64,000 bases of DNA, from NCBI GenBank assembly GCA_038326165.1, contig JBBQJT010000001.1, forward strand, positions 1 through 64,000, written 5' to 3'. The DNA comes from JAEUUM01 sp038326165 (GTDB lineage: Bacteria > Bacteroidota > Bacteroidia > Chitinophagales > Saprospiraceae). Position numbers and translations under genes: made by a program. Of this stretch, positions 32,839-42,668 are shown one piece after another. A model generated the notes under the pieces. It was given only the letters and a program-made list of their open reading frames with translations, did no database searches and was not told the DNA's origin. Numbering within the stretch: the first letter of the stretch is position 1; the number at the start of each line of letters is the position of its first letter.

Positions 32839-34239
32839 ATGCAGAACGAATTTAAACCATCCTTATCATTAGTCGATGCTTCAATGATAGTTGCTGGTTC
32901 AATGATTGGGTCAGGAATATTTATTGTCAGCGCTGATATTGTCAGACAAGTGGGAAGTGCTGGTTGGTTGATTGCTATTTGGTTGTTTACTGGATTTTTG
33001 ACATTGGCGGCAGCCTTGAGTTATGGAGAACTTTCTGCCATGTTTCCCAAAGCAGGTGGTCAATATGTCTATCTGAAGGAATCTTGGAGCAGATTGATTG
33101 GTTTTCTGTACGGTTGGTCCCTTTTTACCGTTATTCAAACAGGTACCATTGCTGCTGTGGGGGTAGCATTTGCAAAGTTTGCAGGTTACTTTTTACCAGT
33201 CTTTGAAGTTGTTGACTCCAATATTCTTTTGAACATCGGCAGTTTCAAATTGTACCCAGCCCAGCTCTTATCCATCGCAATAATAGTACTGCTGTCTTAT
33301 GTCAATACCCAAGGAATTGAAGGAGGAAAAAAGATCCAAACTTTTTTTACGATTGCTAAATTATCGGCTTTGATAGGCTTGGTGCTTTTTGGCCTGCTGA
33401 TTGGTTTTAAGTCAGAAGTTTGGGCAGCAAACTGGCAAAATGCTTGGACCATATCGCACACTACGGACAATATTAATTTTACCAATGTGAGCGGTATTGC
33501 CATTTTGGGGCTCATTGCGGCAGCTATGGTTGGATCCGTATTCAGCTCTGATGCTTGGAACAATATTACCTTTATAGCAGGTGAGGTGAAGAATCCACAG
33601 CGAAATATTGGCTTAAGTTTATTGCTAGGCACTGGCATTGTTACCTTATTGTACATACTTACCAACATCATGTATTTGGGTGTTTTACCTCTGAATGAAA
33701 TAGCATTTGCAGCCAATGATAGGGTAGGTGTCGCTGCATCTTCTTCAATTTTTGGAGGAATTGGAACATATTTGATTGCCGCTTTGATTATGATTTCAAC
33801 TTTTGGTTGCATCAATGGGATGATCCTTTCGGGTGCCAGAGTTTACTACACCATGGCCAATGACGGATTGTTTTTCAGCCAAGTAACGCAATTGAATAAA
33901 CACAATGTGCCTTCTAAAGCATTGTGGATCCAATGTATTTGGGCCAGTGCTCTATGCCTTTCAGGAAAATATGGAGATCTGCTGGATTATGTGGTTTTCG
34001 CCGTTTTGATCTTCTACATCATTACCATTCTTGGAATTTTTAAATTGAGAATTACCAGACCAGATATTTTACGACCTTACAAGGCATTTGGATATCCTTT
34101 GGTGCCTGCATTATACGTCGTACTGGCATCGGTTTTATGTTTTGCACTTCTCATTTACAAGCCCAATTATACTTGGCCCGGTTTGTTCATTGTTTTGCTT
34201 GGTATCCCCGTATTCTACTTTATTAATAGGAAGAATTGA
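32839..34239 (+). CDS. APC-family amino-acid permease
   Basis: A 466-aa membrane transporter with about 12 hydrophobic segments. The N-terminus carries the APC signature: SLVDASMIVAGSMIGSGIFI (unwound helix 1, G-S-G-I-F), followed by LTLAAALSYGELSAMFPKAG and GQYVYLKESWS. Helix 6 has SVFSSDAWNNITFIAGEVKN and PQRNIG, typical for the LAT-like/cationic amino-acid branch. It would import amino acids at the inner membrane with proton coupling or exchange; substrate unassigned. It stands alone between a divergent T9SS gene and the TlpA-like gene. Confidence 0.9.
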   Translation: MQNEFKPSLSLVDASMIVAGSMIGSGIFIVSADIVRQVGSAGWLIAIWLFTGFLTLAAALSYGELSAMFPKAGGQYVYLKESWSRLIGFLYGWSLFTVIQTGTIAAVGVAFAKFAGYFLPVFEVVDSNILLNIGSFKLYPAQLLSIAIIVLLSYVNTQGIEGGKKIQTFFTIAKLSALIGLVLFGLLIGFKSEVWAANWQNAWTISHTTDNINFTNVSGIAILGLIAAAMVGSVFSSDAWNNITFIAGEVKNPQRNIGLSLLLGTGIVTLLYILTNIMYLGVLPLNEIAFAANDRVGVAASSSIFGGIGTYLIAALIMISTFGCINGMILSGARVYYTMANDGLFFSQVTQLNKHNVPSKALWIQCIWASALCLSGKYGDLLDYVVFAVLIFYIITILGIFKLRITRPDILRPYKAFGYPLVPALYVVLASVLCFALLIYKPNYTWPGLFIVLLGIPVFYFINRKN

Positions 34240-34472
34240 TATTTTTCATAAAATGAAGTGTAAAGGGCCAAGGAATTGTTTTTTGGAGAGAATGTGCAGA
34301 TATTTTATGCTAATGATAGGAATTTGAAGAGGACTATTTTGCATTTTTATTCTTGTCATGAAATCAATACATTAAGTTTAATATTTCATGAACATTATGA
34401 GCAATCCATCAGTTACTGAATGGTAAATAGTTTATTGCCATTATTAGGTTAAAATAAGTGAGGGCCAATGCT

Positions 34473-34480
34473 TATTTTTG
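34473..34480 (+). promoter_or_regulatory. -7 box (TATTTTTG) of the TlpA-like gene
   Basis: TATTTTTG matches TAnnTTTG 35 bp before ATG 34516. No convincing -33 partner was found. Confidence 0.35.
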
Positions 34481-34515
34481 TGTTTCAATTCCAATACCGA
34501 TTTTATTAAAATATC

Positions 34516-35841
34516 ATGAAAAGCACAATTGTAAAACTGTTAGCTTTAGTAATCCTTTTGCAATTTACTTCCTGCATGGAGGTCAATAAGCCCTATAATC
34601 TCATTGCCCCTGGAATGTGGAGAGCGGAGTTGTCATTGACTCCAAGCACAGTTACACCCAATAAGAAAGGAGAGCCTTTAAAAGAAAAATTGAATATCAA
34701 TTTTGATGAAGTAACTGAGGGTAAATTGCCCTTTAATTTTGAAGTAGAATATCTTTCAGATAGCATGTTTACTATGACAATAATCAATGGGGAAGAGCGG
34801 ATTCTGGTTGATGACATAAGTTTTGGTAGAGACAGAAAGACTGGTAAAGACACCTTGCTTGCTAATTTTCCGGAATACGATAGTTACATCAAAGCCTTGT
34901 GTGAAGGATCCATCATGGCAGGCGAATTTGTAATAAAAAGCAAGGAAGATTTTAAAATACCTTTCATAGCTAAGTTTGGAAAATCATACAGGTTCACTGA
35001 TTTGCGAAAGAAGCCTGCTATCGATGTGTCTGGCAATTGGGAGGTGAATTTTGATATCAATACTCCAGCTCCTTATAATGCAATAGGTGTTTTCAAACAA
35101 GCCGGAAACAAGTTGACAGGAACATTTAAAACAGAGACTGGTGATTTCAGATATCTAGAAGGTACCATTCAGGATAAAAAATTGTACCTGTCCTGTTTTG
35201 ATGGGGCACATGCATTTCTTTTTGAAGGAAAAATCCAAAAAGATGGCAGTATCCAAGGTTCTTTTAGGTCAGGATTGTCTGAGCCGAGTATTTGGGCTGC
35301 CAAACGAAATCCAGCTTTCAAGCTCAATGATCCATACAATATTACCAAAGCCAAATCTTCCAATCCCATTGATTTTACTTTTCCGGATGAAAATGGTAAG
35401 ATGGTTTCTTTGAAAAGTGCTGAATACAAGGGAAAGCTGAAATTGATTCAAATCATGGGAACCTGGTGTCCCAATTGTAAAGATGAATCTAAATTATTGA
35501 GTGAAATAAGCAAAGAGTATCAAGGCAAGAATCTGGCAATTATTGGATTATCGTTTGAAAGATATGAGGATCCTAAACAAGCTCAAGCTTTGATTGCACG
35601 CTACAGAAACATACTTGGCATAAAATATGCCATACTACATGGTGGACCTGCTAAAAGGGAAGAGGCTATAAAGTTTCTGCCTTTTTTGAATGAATTGGTT
35701 GCATATCCAACTTTATTGGTGTTGGATAGCAATGATAAAATAATTAAAATTCATACAGGCTTTGCTGGACCCGCAACTGATGAATATGCTCAGTTCAAAA
35801 ATGAATTGAAAGCATTATTGGATCAGAATTTAAAAGAATAG
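34516..35841 (+). CDS. TlpA-like thioredoxin-fold lipoprotein with DUF4369-like N-terminus
   Basis: A 441-aa lipoprotein (signal ending LLQFTSC). The N-terminal 280 residues are beta-rich (NYSGNWEV-like strand WEVNFDINTPAPYNAIGVFK, KLTGTFKTETGDFRYLEGTI), as in the N-terminal domains of Bacteroidota TlpA-family proteins. The C-terminal TlpA/redoxin domain starts at PIDFTFPDENGKMVSLKSAE and has the active site W317-C318-P-N-C321. This places it as a periplasmic or outer-membrane thiol reductant, perhaps for cytochrome maturation or redox defence. The cis-Pro loop is seen near AYPTLLVLD. The TIR-like/SDR gene follows after 27 bp, likely co-transcribed. Confidence 0.85.
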   Translation: MKSTIVKLLALVILLQFTSCMEVNKPYNLIAPGMWRAELSLTPSTVTPNKKGEPLKEKLNINFDEVTEGKLPFNFEVEYLSDSMFTMTIINGEERILVDDISFGRDRKTGKDTLLANFPEYDSYIKALCEGSIMAGEFVIKSKEDFKIPFIAKFGKSYRFTDLRKKPAIDVSGNWEVNFDINTPAPYNAIGVFKQAGNKLTGTFKTETGDFRYLEGTIQDKKLYLSCFDGAHAFLFEGKIQKDGSIQGSFRSGLSEPSIWAAKRNPAFKLNDPYNITKAKSSNPIDFTFPDENGKMVSLKSAEYKGKLKLIQIMGTWCPNCKDESKLLSEISKEYQGKNLAIIGLSFERYEDPKQAQALIARYRNILGIKYAILHGGPAKREEAIKFLPFLNELVAYPTLLVLDSNDKIIKIHTGFAGPATDEYAQFKNELKALLDQNLKE

Positions 35842-35868
35842 AAAAATAAGAAACGTTTTAAAACTCCC

Positions 35869-38238
35869 ATGTCAACAAATACAATAGCAATAGTATTTCA
35901 TCATCTTGATTATCAGAAAGTAAAGTCTGTTAGTCATTCTTTAACTCCATTGGGTTTTACGTTTCATCCTATCGAGGCCAACAATGATTTGACTCATGTT
36001 GGAATAGCAGATCCTATTGTCACTATTCATCAAAAAGTGATTGTTTTTCTTTCTGAGAAGTTTTTGACGGATGCAAACTGTATTTATCAATGGCACAATG
36101 CTATGCAACAAATTCAGTTAAGTGGCACCAAGCAATTGTTTCTTTTTGTAAGTGATCCCAATCTACATGAAGAAGTCGGCTTGACCACTGTGGGAGATGT
36201 TTTGTACTATATCAATTATTGGCAAGACACATATTTGCAAGCCAGAAAAAAATATTTAACTGAAGATAGATCATTATTAGAGGCAAATGAGGATCTGAAA
36301 CAACTGCGCGAAATTGCTTCTGATGTCGGAGAATCTCTGCATTTTATCCGAAAACAAGGAGTTATCGAGTTGGAAGAATTTCAAGCCAATAACTACAGAA
36401 TCTTTTTTGATTGGGTTGGTTTGAAGAACTCAGTTGCTGATGATGAAAGTGGCGATGATTTTGACGAAAAGGACGAACTGATTCAAAAAAGGGTAGAAGC
36501 TTTAATCAAAAGAAGCCTTCCAGAATCTCATCAAAATGGTTCAGACGAGGCAGATGAAAAGACAAATGATCTGGATCAATCCCCAGAATCTGACTTGCTT
36601 AAAAAACTACAAGATTATAAAAACGGTGTATTGAGCGATGCAGACAAGTCAAGCTTAACAAGCTCCACTGACTCTCCAACTATTCCTAGCCAACATCCTG
36701 AAAGACCAATTGATGCAGATGTGGAGAAATTGAAGCAAGAATTGGCTATCAAACTCGGGATGACCAAAAATGAATTGGAACAAACCATTCATGAAACTCC
36801 GCTACTTCCATCAAGTCTTGGTGTGCTAAGAGAAAAAATTAAGATTGAAATCAATAATATTCCACTACAGTTGGAATTGGTGAGAGAGATCATAGATAAC
36901 AAAGAACATTTTACGGAAGCTACCGATATTTTGGAAAACGTGCTCAAACAAGATCGCAATAATCTTGAAGCAATTTACCTTTTGTCTCAGTTATGTTCAA
37001 ATGTAGGAGAATTTAAATTGGCTCGAACTTATTTGGAAAGATTGATCAGTTTGCAACCAGATTATCCGGGAGTTTATGAAGAAATGGGAGACCTTTTGGT
37101 AGAACATTTTCCTTTAGAACAAGAGGAAGCCGCCAAATTCTACAAAAAAGCTTATCAACACGACACCAAGAAGTATCACTTATTGGATAAACGAGCAAAG
37201 ATTTTACAAAAGTTAGAAGGAAAAAGGAAAAAAGCCATCAAAACATATTTGAATCTGCTTGAAGTCCAGCCTGATCATCCCTCTGCCCATTTTCATCTGG
37301 CAGAATTATACCTTGAACTAGGAGATAGAATGCAGGCAAAGTTTCATTTTGCCAAAGGCTCAGGAGAGGAAGTTGCAATTCAAAATTTTGAAACCGAGAC
37401 CCCTCCAAAGCCAATTGAACATATTGAGCCAATCGAAGCTCCAATAATCGAGCCTATAACTGCTGTAAATGTTGCGACCAGAACATGTATTACTGGCGCT
37501 ACCTCAGGCATAGGTAAAGCCACTGCCAGATTATTGGCTTCACAAGGTTACGACTTATTGTTGATTGGAAGAAGGAAGGCAAAACTGGAAGAATTGCAAT
37601 TAGAGCTTGAAGAAGCATTTGAAGTTGATGTTGAAATTTTGTCCTTAGATGTTACTGAAAGAGAGGCTGTTGAATATATGGTAGAAAAGCATACTGATAT
37701 CTTCAAAAACGTCAATATACTCATCAATAATGCTGGCTTAGCACTTGGCTTAGATTATATTCATGAAGCCAATATGGATCATTGGGATCGGATGATTGAT
37801 ACCAATGTTAAGGGATTGTTATACATGACTCGATTGATTGCACCTTTTATGGTAGCTAGAAAAACAGGGTTCATAATAAATATATGCAGTACTGCCGGCA
37901 AGGAGGTTTATCCTAAAGGCAACGTTTACTGTGCTTCGAAATTTGCAGTAGACGCTTTAACACGCAGTATGAGGCAAGATCTCTTCAAACATGGTATTCG
38001 TGTAGGGCAAGTTAGTCCGGGAGCCACAGAGGATACGGAATTTGCAAAGGTGCGCTTTGAAGGGGATGATGAAAAAGCCAAAATTTATTCTGACTACAAA
38101 CCATTGAGGGCGTCTGATATAGCCAGAATTATCCATTTCATGATATTGCAACCCTCACATGTGAACATACAGGATGTGTTGGTTATGTCTTCCCAACAAG
38201 CAAGTGCAACATTGTTTAACAGAAACGGAAGAGACTAA
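35869..38238 (+). CDS. Three-part fusion: TIR-like domain, TPR region, short-chain dehydrogenase
   Basis: A 789-aa cytoplasmic protein without signal peptide. Residues 5-120 resemble a TIR domain: strand TIAIVFHH, helix, strand, then IHQKVIVFLSEKFLTDANC71 and IYQ74W. The position of the catalytic Glu of NAD-cleaving TIRs appears to be Gln74, so it may be inactive. Residues 120-330 form a charged helical linker with an acidic DESGDDFDEKDE stretch. Residues 330-505 are TPR repeats (EAIYLLSQLCSNVGEFKLAR, then TYLERLISLQPDYPGVYEEM). Residues 540-780 are a full SDR enzyme: T542-GATSGIG, NNAG, and Y687-CAS-K691. All three parts are clean. It follows the TlpA-like gene by 27 bp. No known function for the fusion is recalled. 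Confidence 0.75.
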   Translation: MSTNTIAIVFHHLDYQKVKSVSHSLTPLGFTFHPIEANNDLTHVGIADPIVTIHQKVIVFLSEKFLTDANCIYQWHNAMQQIQLSGTKQLFLFVSDPNLHEEVGLTTVGDVLYYINYWQDTYLQARKKYLTEDRSLLEANEDLKQLREIASDVGESLHFIRKQGVIELEEFQANNYRIFFDWVGLKNSVADDESGDDFDEKDELIQKRVEALIKRSLPESHQNGSDEADEKTNDLDQSPESDLLKKLQDYKNGVLSDADKSSLTSSTDSPTIPSQHPERPIDADVEKLKQELAIKLGMTKNELEQTIHETPLLPSSLGVLREKIKIEINNIPLQLELVREIIDNKEHFTEATDILENVLKQDRNNLEAIYLLSQLCSNVGEFKLARTYLERLISLQPDYPGVYEEMGDLLVEHFPLEQEEAAKFYKKAYQHDTKKYHLLDKRAKILQKLEGKRKKAIKTYLNLLEVQPDHPSAHFHLAELYLELGDRMQAKFHFAKGSGEEVAIQNFETETPPKPIEHIEPIEAPIIEPITAVNVATRTCITGATSGIGKATARLLASQGYDLLLIGRRKAKLEELQLELEEAFEVDVEILSLDVTEREAVEYMVEKHTDIFKNVNILINNAGLALGLDYIHEANMDHWDRMIDTNVKGLLYMTRLIAPFMVARKTGFIINICSTAGKEVYPKGNVYCASKFAVDALTRSMRQDLFKHGIRVGQVSPGATEDTEFAKVRFEGDDEKAKIYSDYKPLRASDIARIIHFMILQPSHVNIQDVLVMSSQQASATLFNRNGRD

Positions 38239-38247
38239 ACGGTTCTT

Positions 38248-40509
38248 TTATATTGAATAATCAATTCTTAAACTTATACTTCTTGGGGCTTCCTGTCGTG
38301 CAGGCCTCCAACTGTATGCTGTATTGAGCACATTGCCCATGATCAAGCTCGTTTTGATTTGTCTTGAAATTTGTACTGAAGTTCTGATATCTAATATCGA
38401 AAATCCTTTGTTGTTTGCATCCCGAAAGGTTTTAACTCCTGGGATAAACTGTTCAAAAATTTTATCTATTGCATCCATGTTGCTATTGTATAAGTATGAA
38501 AAGCCCAATGAAATAGAATTGTACTTTCCTTCTATATCCCATTTTACAGTATGTTTGAACCTGTATTTGAGTACATTTTCATCTGAACTGGAATTATTCT
38601 TTTCTACATCAGTGAAGTTTTTGAACTTGGGGTCAATATAGGTGTAGCCGGTTAAAAGCCAAGTTTCTACGTTCCCTATTTTTCCCTCCGCGACAACACT
38701 AAAATCTATACCTTTAATCACAGTGTTTCCAATATTCTGGGACTGAAATCCCAAACTGGTTAAAGTAAATTCCATCATGTTGTTGTATTCAGTCCAAAAT
38801 CCTGCAACATCAACAAATCCCTGCCAATCCATGATTCTAAATCCTTGTTTTAATCCTATTTCGGAGGTCCAGCCAGTTTCAGATTCGAGTTTGGCATTGG
38901 GTATAACAGGAAAAATGCTGAATCTAGTAGTAATGAATTTTTCGGCGATGGTTGGGAAACGGTATGCTTGTCCGTAGGAAGCTCTTAAAAATGTTCCCTT
39001 AGCTAGCTTGGCATTCAATCCTGCTCTGAATACTGGCTTTGATTCTTCTGATACTCCATTGGGAATGGTATCCAAGCCAAATTTCGACCCAATTATTTCT
39101 GGTGATTTGATTGCATTGTATTCATATCTGGCACCGACGGAAAGCGTCAACCAATTCCATAACTTTTTGTCCAATTGTGTATAAGCTGCTCTATTTGTTA
39201 TGGAATAAGTGGTATCTCCGTACAGATCAGCATTGACAGAAGTATAAGTACTAACAAGACCGGCAGTAGCAATGAGGCCTAGTTTGGTGAAATTATGCTG
39301 CCATTGATATTCCCCGTAGAAATATTCGGACTTATTGGATTGTTCCGCACTGTTGTCATTGTTGATTGAAAACCATCGTCCCAATATTTTATGCTGACTG
39401 TTCCATTTGTCCCTATAGTTCAAGTATGGATCAATATTATAACGAACTTTATCCGACTCTGCAATGGTGCCGTTATCGCCCTGCAAAGCTCCAGCTTTAT
39501 CATTCCGCCACAAGAAAAAGCTTCTGCTGAGCCCTTTATTGAAATTAGTATTTAATCCTAACACGAGGCGGTCATTGAGCCTGTGCCTAATCCCAACATT
39601 AAAACGCCCATATTTATTGAAGACAGAGTCTATGTAATTGTAGTTGTCTCCATTTGTTAAAAATCCACCGAGCACGAGATCCGTTTTTCCAATTTTTCTT
39701 TTATGTAAAATTGATGTACCATACTTTAATGGAGTGTTGGACCACCATTTTTGGTCAGGATTCTCTGGTTCTAAATAAGCTGTTGTAAAAAGTGCAACCT
39801 TGGTTACTGGTTGCGATGTCGCATAAGAAGTTCGCAGATTGATGATGCCATTCATGGCAGCCGAACCGTATAAAGCTGAAGCCGCACCTTTGAGTACTTC
39901 TATTTGTGAAATATTTTCTATCGGCAGATCATTCCAATTTGATAATCCAGCATCGGATTGTAAAATCGGCAAGTCATCCATCAATACCAACACTCTGCTA
40001 CCAGCTCCGTAGGAAAATCCACTTCCACCGCGTATATTAGCTTGACCATCAATAATATTAACACTTGGAACTTTGTTCAATACTTGATCAACAGTGGTCA
40101 AATTATTGTTTTCAATTAATCTTGGTTTGATTACTTCTAACGAGACAGTGCTCTCTTGTATTGGTGCTTCATATTTTCCAGCAGTTATCGTGGTAGTCTC
40201 CAATAATTTCTGATTTTCAATCATTTCGAAGACCAAGTTGGAGAGACCGGATACGCCAATTTGAACGCGTTTGAAAATAGATTCATATCCCACAGAAGAG
40301 ACTTTCATTTCAGCTGTTCCCAGATTGGTTTTAAAACTAAATTTGCCTTCAGCATCAGTCATTGAGCCTGTGGTACCTATTTGGACTGCTATATTGTCTA
40401 ATCCAAGTTTGGTTTTTTCATCAATAACTTTTCCTGAAACGATGGCATCTTGTGCCAAACAAAATATATGGCTAGTCAAAATTAATAACAAAGTAAATAA
40501 GTTCCGCAT
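38248..40509 (-). CDS. TonB-dependent outer-membrane receptor
   Basis: A 753-aa receptor; the start is taken at Met 40509 to give signal MRNLFTLLLILTSHIFCLAQ. In order: a carboxypeptidase-regulatory-like plug-adjacent domain (VSGKVIDEKTKLGLDNIAVQ, AEGKFSFKTNLG), a plug (VDQVLNKVPSVNIIDGQANI followed by RGGSGFSYGAGSRVLVLMDD) and a long beta-barrel ending in SLRIDYSI. The last residues are a typical outer-membrane insertion end. A plug starting LETTTITAGKYEAPIQESTV resembles BtuB/CirA-like receptors. The substrate (vitamin, iron chelate or oligomer) cannot be read. It is convergent with the fusion gene, with 9 bp between. Confidence 0.9.
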   Translation of the reverse strand: MRNLFTLLLILTSHIFCLAQDAIVSGKVIDEKTKLGLDNIAVQIGTTGSMTDAEGKFSFKTNLGTAEMKVSSVGYESIFKRVQIGVSGLSNLVFEMIENQKLLETTTITAGKYEAPIQESTVSLEVIKPRLIENNNLTTVDQVLNKVPSVNIIDGQANIRGGSGFSYGAGSRVLVLMDDLPILQSDAGLSNWNDLPIENISQIEVLKGAASALYGSAAMNGIINLRTSYATSQPVTKVALFTTAYLEPENPDQKWWSNTPLKYGTSILHKRKIGKTDLVLGGFLTNGDNYNYIDSVFNKYGRFNVGIRHRLNDRLVLGLNTNFNKGLSRSFFLWRNDKAGALQGDNGTIAESDKVRYNIDPYLNYRDKWNSQHKILGRWFSINNDNSAEQSNKSEYFYGEYQWQHNFTKLGLIATAGLVSTYTSVNADLYGDTTYSITNRAAYTQLDKKLWNWLTLSVGARYEYNAIKSPEIIGSKFGLDTIPNGVSEESKPVFRAGLNAKLAKGTFLRASYGQAYRFPTIAEKFITTRFSIFPVIPNAKLESETGWTSEIGLKQGFRIMDWQGFVDVAGFWTEYNNMMEFTLTSLGFQSQNIGNTVIKGIDFSVVAEGKIGNVETWLLTGYTYIDPKFKNFTDVEKNNSSSDENVLKYRFKHTVKWDIEGKYNSISLGFSYLYNSNMDAIDKIFEQFIPGVKTFRDANNKGFSILDIRTSVQISRQIKTSLIMGNVLNTAYSWRPARQEAPRSISLRIDYSI

Positions 40510-40642
40510 GGTTGGTGTTTGTAACTGCAATATAGATAAATTTTAGTTTTCAAAGCATCATAAAATGCTAACAGTCTACTAATATCAATTTTTATAATTC
40601 TAAAAAATCCTTCTTAATTAGAGCTTTGTCATAATTTAATCC

Positions 40643-40650
40643 TACTTTTG
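40643..40650 (+). promoter_or_regulatory. -7 box (TACTTTTG) of the T9SS gene
   Basis: TACTTTTG matches TAnnTTTG 32 bp ahead of the ATG at 40683. Confidence 0.4.
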
Positions 40651-40682
40651 AATCTATTCTTTTTAAACTTTAACCATTGACT

Positions 40683-41495
40683 ATGAAAAAAAATCTACTT
40701 CTTTTTATTCTATTAGCGGGAACATCAATTGCCTTTGGGCAATTTGGGACTTGTACTCCTGATCCAACCTATGCTGATTCAGCTGTTGGGGTTTATCCTT
40801 TGCCATATGATCCAGTTGCTAACCCAAATGGAGGTATTACAAAATCAGCATGTAAGAATAAGCCATATCAATTTGATTTCAATATCAATGTTCCTGATAC
40901 AGTAAATTTATTGGGTCAAATGGTTCCACTTCAGAAGTTATCTCTTGCAACGTCTGGTGCTATAAGCAACTTGCCTGCTGGTCTTACTTATGCATGTAAT
41001 CCCCCAAATTGTGTATTCGATAAGAACACGGTGGGTTGTATTGCAATATTTGGAACCGTAACAAATGCCGTTCCAGTAGGAGATTATGAGTTGTTGATCA
41101 ATGGGACTTTGAATATCGGATTTGATTTTCCATTCTCTTTTCCAAATGCAGCCTTGTTTCCGGGGACATACATCCTAAAAGTTGAGGAAGAAAACAGTTC
41201 TAATTGTTTTGTAGTATCAACCACTGATGCTAGAATTAAGAATTTTAGAGCTGAAATTGCAGTTAACCCAATTGACGAAACAGCAAGGATAGTTGTACAC
41301 AGCAAAGTAAGTGGATCTGTTAATTTGTCTATTACCAATATGGCAGGACAAAAATTGATTTCTGGCAAACATTTCATGTCTGAAGGACGCAATGAAATCC
41401 TTGTAGATGCAGTTGTGCTAAAATCTGGGATTTATTTGTTTACCATTGAATCAGAGGGAGAAGCAGCATCTGGAAAAATGATGGTGCAACATTAA
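40683..41495 (+). CDS. T9SS-sorted secreted protein, 270 aa
   Basis: ATG 40683 gives MKKNLLLFILLAGTSIAFGQ, a signal peptide; a TTG in frame at 40677 is not needed. The middle carries eight Cys and a beta-sandwich-like pattern (YQFDFNINVPDTVNLLGQ, SNLPAGLTYACNPPNC, VPVGDYELLINGTLN), as in Ig-like or PPC-type modules, with no named family. The C-terminus is a T9SS type A domain (EIAVNPIDETARIVVHSK, SGSVNLSITNMAGQKL, SGIYLFTIESEGEAASGKMM ending VQH). Exported across the outer membrane. It converges on the DUF5683 gene with a 4-bp overlap. Confidence 0.8.
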   Translation: MKKNLLLFILLAGTSIAFGQFGTCTPDPTYADSAVGVYPLPYDPVANPNGGITKSACKNKPYQFDFNINVPDTVNLLGQMVPLQKLSLATSGAISNLPAGLTYACNPPNCVFDKNTVGCIAIFGTVTNAVPVGDYELLINGTLNIGFDFPFSFPNAALFPGTYILKVEEENSSNCFVVSTTDARIKNFRAEIAVNPIDETARIVVHSKVSGSVNLSITNMAGQKLISGKHFMSEGRNEILVDAVVLKSGIYLFTIESEGEAASGKMMVQH

Positions 41496-42100
41496 TACAA
41501 CGAGACTGTCGGGACTTGTTTGTATTTTGAGCGAGTCCCCATTGTCCAGTTCAGTGTCAGTCCAGTTGATAATCCTGTGGGAGTTTGCTGAGGAATAATA
41601 TACAAACTCAAATCATCTGATACATCAAAAGTTTTTAAGTGGGCGGCTGTGAAAGCTTCGACTGCTTGCAGCACATAAACCAAACCAAATCCAACTATAT
41701 TTAACTCGAAATTTTTACGATAGAAATCTCTATTGGATTTCAAAGCGGCAGAACTGATTCCTGGAAAAGCGTTCGGGCGCATCTCAAGCAGTGCTTCCCG
41801 TGCCACTTTAAACCTGCGATACTCAGTATAATTAAAGTAGCTCAAGTAGCCCATTCCTCCAATACCAGCGTAAACTATTGGCATTTTCCACCATTGTCGG
41901 TTATAAGCTTGACCTGCTCCAGGTAATACCAATCCCAGTAACAATGCTTTTTTGGGTGATGGACTAAATTTTACCTTGGTTCGAAATTTCTTTTCGATGC
42001 TATCTGATTTTGATACAATCTTCAATGAATCTTGGGCATAGAAGTTATTGTAAGCACTCAAAACGATAAAAGCACAAAGAAGAGATTTCAATGTATTCAT
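41492..42100 (-). CDS. DUF5683 family protein
   Basis: A 202-aa protein with signal peptide MNTLKSLLCAFIVLSAYNNF followed by YAQ. The core SPSPKKALLLGLVLPGAGQA, then YNRQWWKMPIVYAGIGGMGY is the DUF5683 signature, two hydrophobic segments with P-G-x-G-Q-x-Y-N-(R/K). DUF5683 genes lie next to parA and parB in many Bacteroidota (recalled), as here. It is the last gene of the operon, overlapping marC by 1 bp. Its role is unknown; it is probably an envelope protein. Confidence 0.85.
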   Translation of the reverse strand: MNTLKSLLCAFIVLSAYNNFYAQDSLKIVSKSDSIEKKFRTKVKFSPSPKKALLLGLVLPGAGQAYNRQWWKMPIVYAGIGGMGYLSYFNYTEYRRFKVAREALLEMRPNAFPGISSAALKSNRDFYRKNFELNIVGFGLVYVLQAVEAFTAAHLKTFDVSDDLSLYIIPQQTPTGLSTGLTLNWTMGTRSKYKQVPTVSLY

Positions 42101-42666
42101 CAGCCCAATCTGAAGTTAGAAGTAAAGAGCTTTATTGCTAAAGCCAATAATATCATACCGAATACTTTGCGCATAATATTAGTTCCAGTATTGCCCATTT
42201 TGCGATGAAGCCATGAACTACCCCTTACAGTAAAATAAATAAAAACCAAATTCAAGAGAATTCCTACTAGAATACTATCAACGTGATATTCAGCCTTGAG
42301 GGATATCAAAGTAGTCATTGTTCCAGCACCTGCAATCAACGGGAATGCTAGTGGAACAATTGTTGGTGCATCATTTTCAGTTGTGTCTTTGAATACTTTA
42401 ACACCACTTATCATTTCGAGTCCGATCAAAAATAAAACAACTGCACCTGCCAAGGCAAAAGACCTCACATCTAGGTTCAATAACTTTAAAACTCCTTCAC
42501 CTGTAAAAAGAAAAGCAATCATCAACAAGCCAGAAATCAAAGTAATTTTTAAAGGTTCTATTAACTTTCCTTCAGCTTTTAATTTTATGATCACAGGAAT
42601 ACTTCCCAGAATATCAATTACGGAAAACAAAACTAAACTGACAGAAAAGATTTCTTTGAAGTGCAT
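42100..42666 (-). CDS. marC: MarC family membrane protein
   Basis: A 188-aa inner-membrane protein with about six helices. It has the MarC block FSVIDILGSIPVIIKLKAEG, the re-entrant-like VPLAFPLIAGAGTMTTLISL and a C-terminal GSSWLHRKMGNTGTNIMRKV ending FGMILLALAI. MarC was once linked to multiple antibiotic resistance without proof and is now annotated as a NAAT-type transporter. Its insertion between parB and DUF5683 is the odd point of this operon. Gap to parB 2 bp; overlap with DUF5683 1 bp. Confidence 0.9.
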   Translation of the reverse strand: MHFKEIFSVSLVLFSVIDILGSIPVIIKLKAEGKLIEPLKITLISGLLMIAFLFTGEGVLKLLNLDVRSFALAGAVVLFLIGLEMISGVKVFKDTTENDAPTIVPLAFPLIAGAGTMTTLISLKAEYHVDSILVGILLNLVFIYFTVRGSSWLHRKMGNTGTNIMRKVFGMILLALAIKLFTSNFRLG

Positions 42667-42668
42667 AA

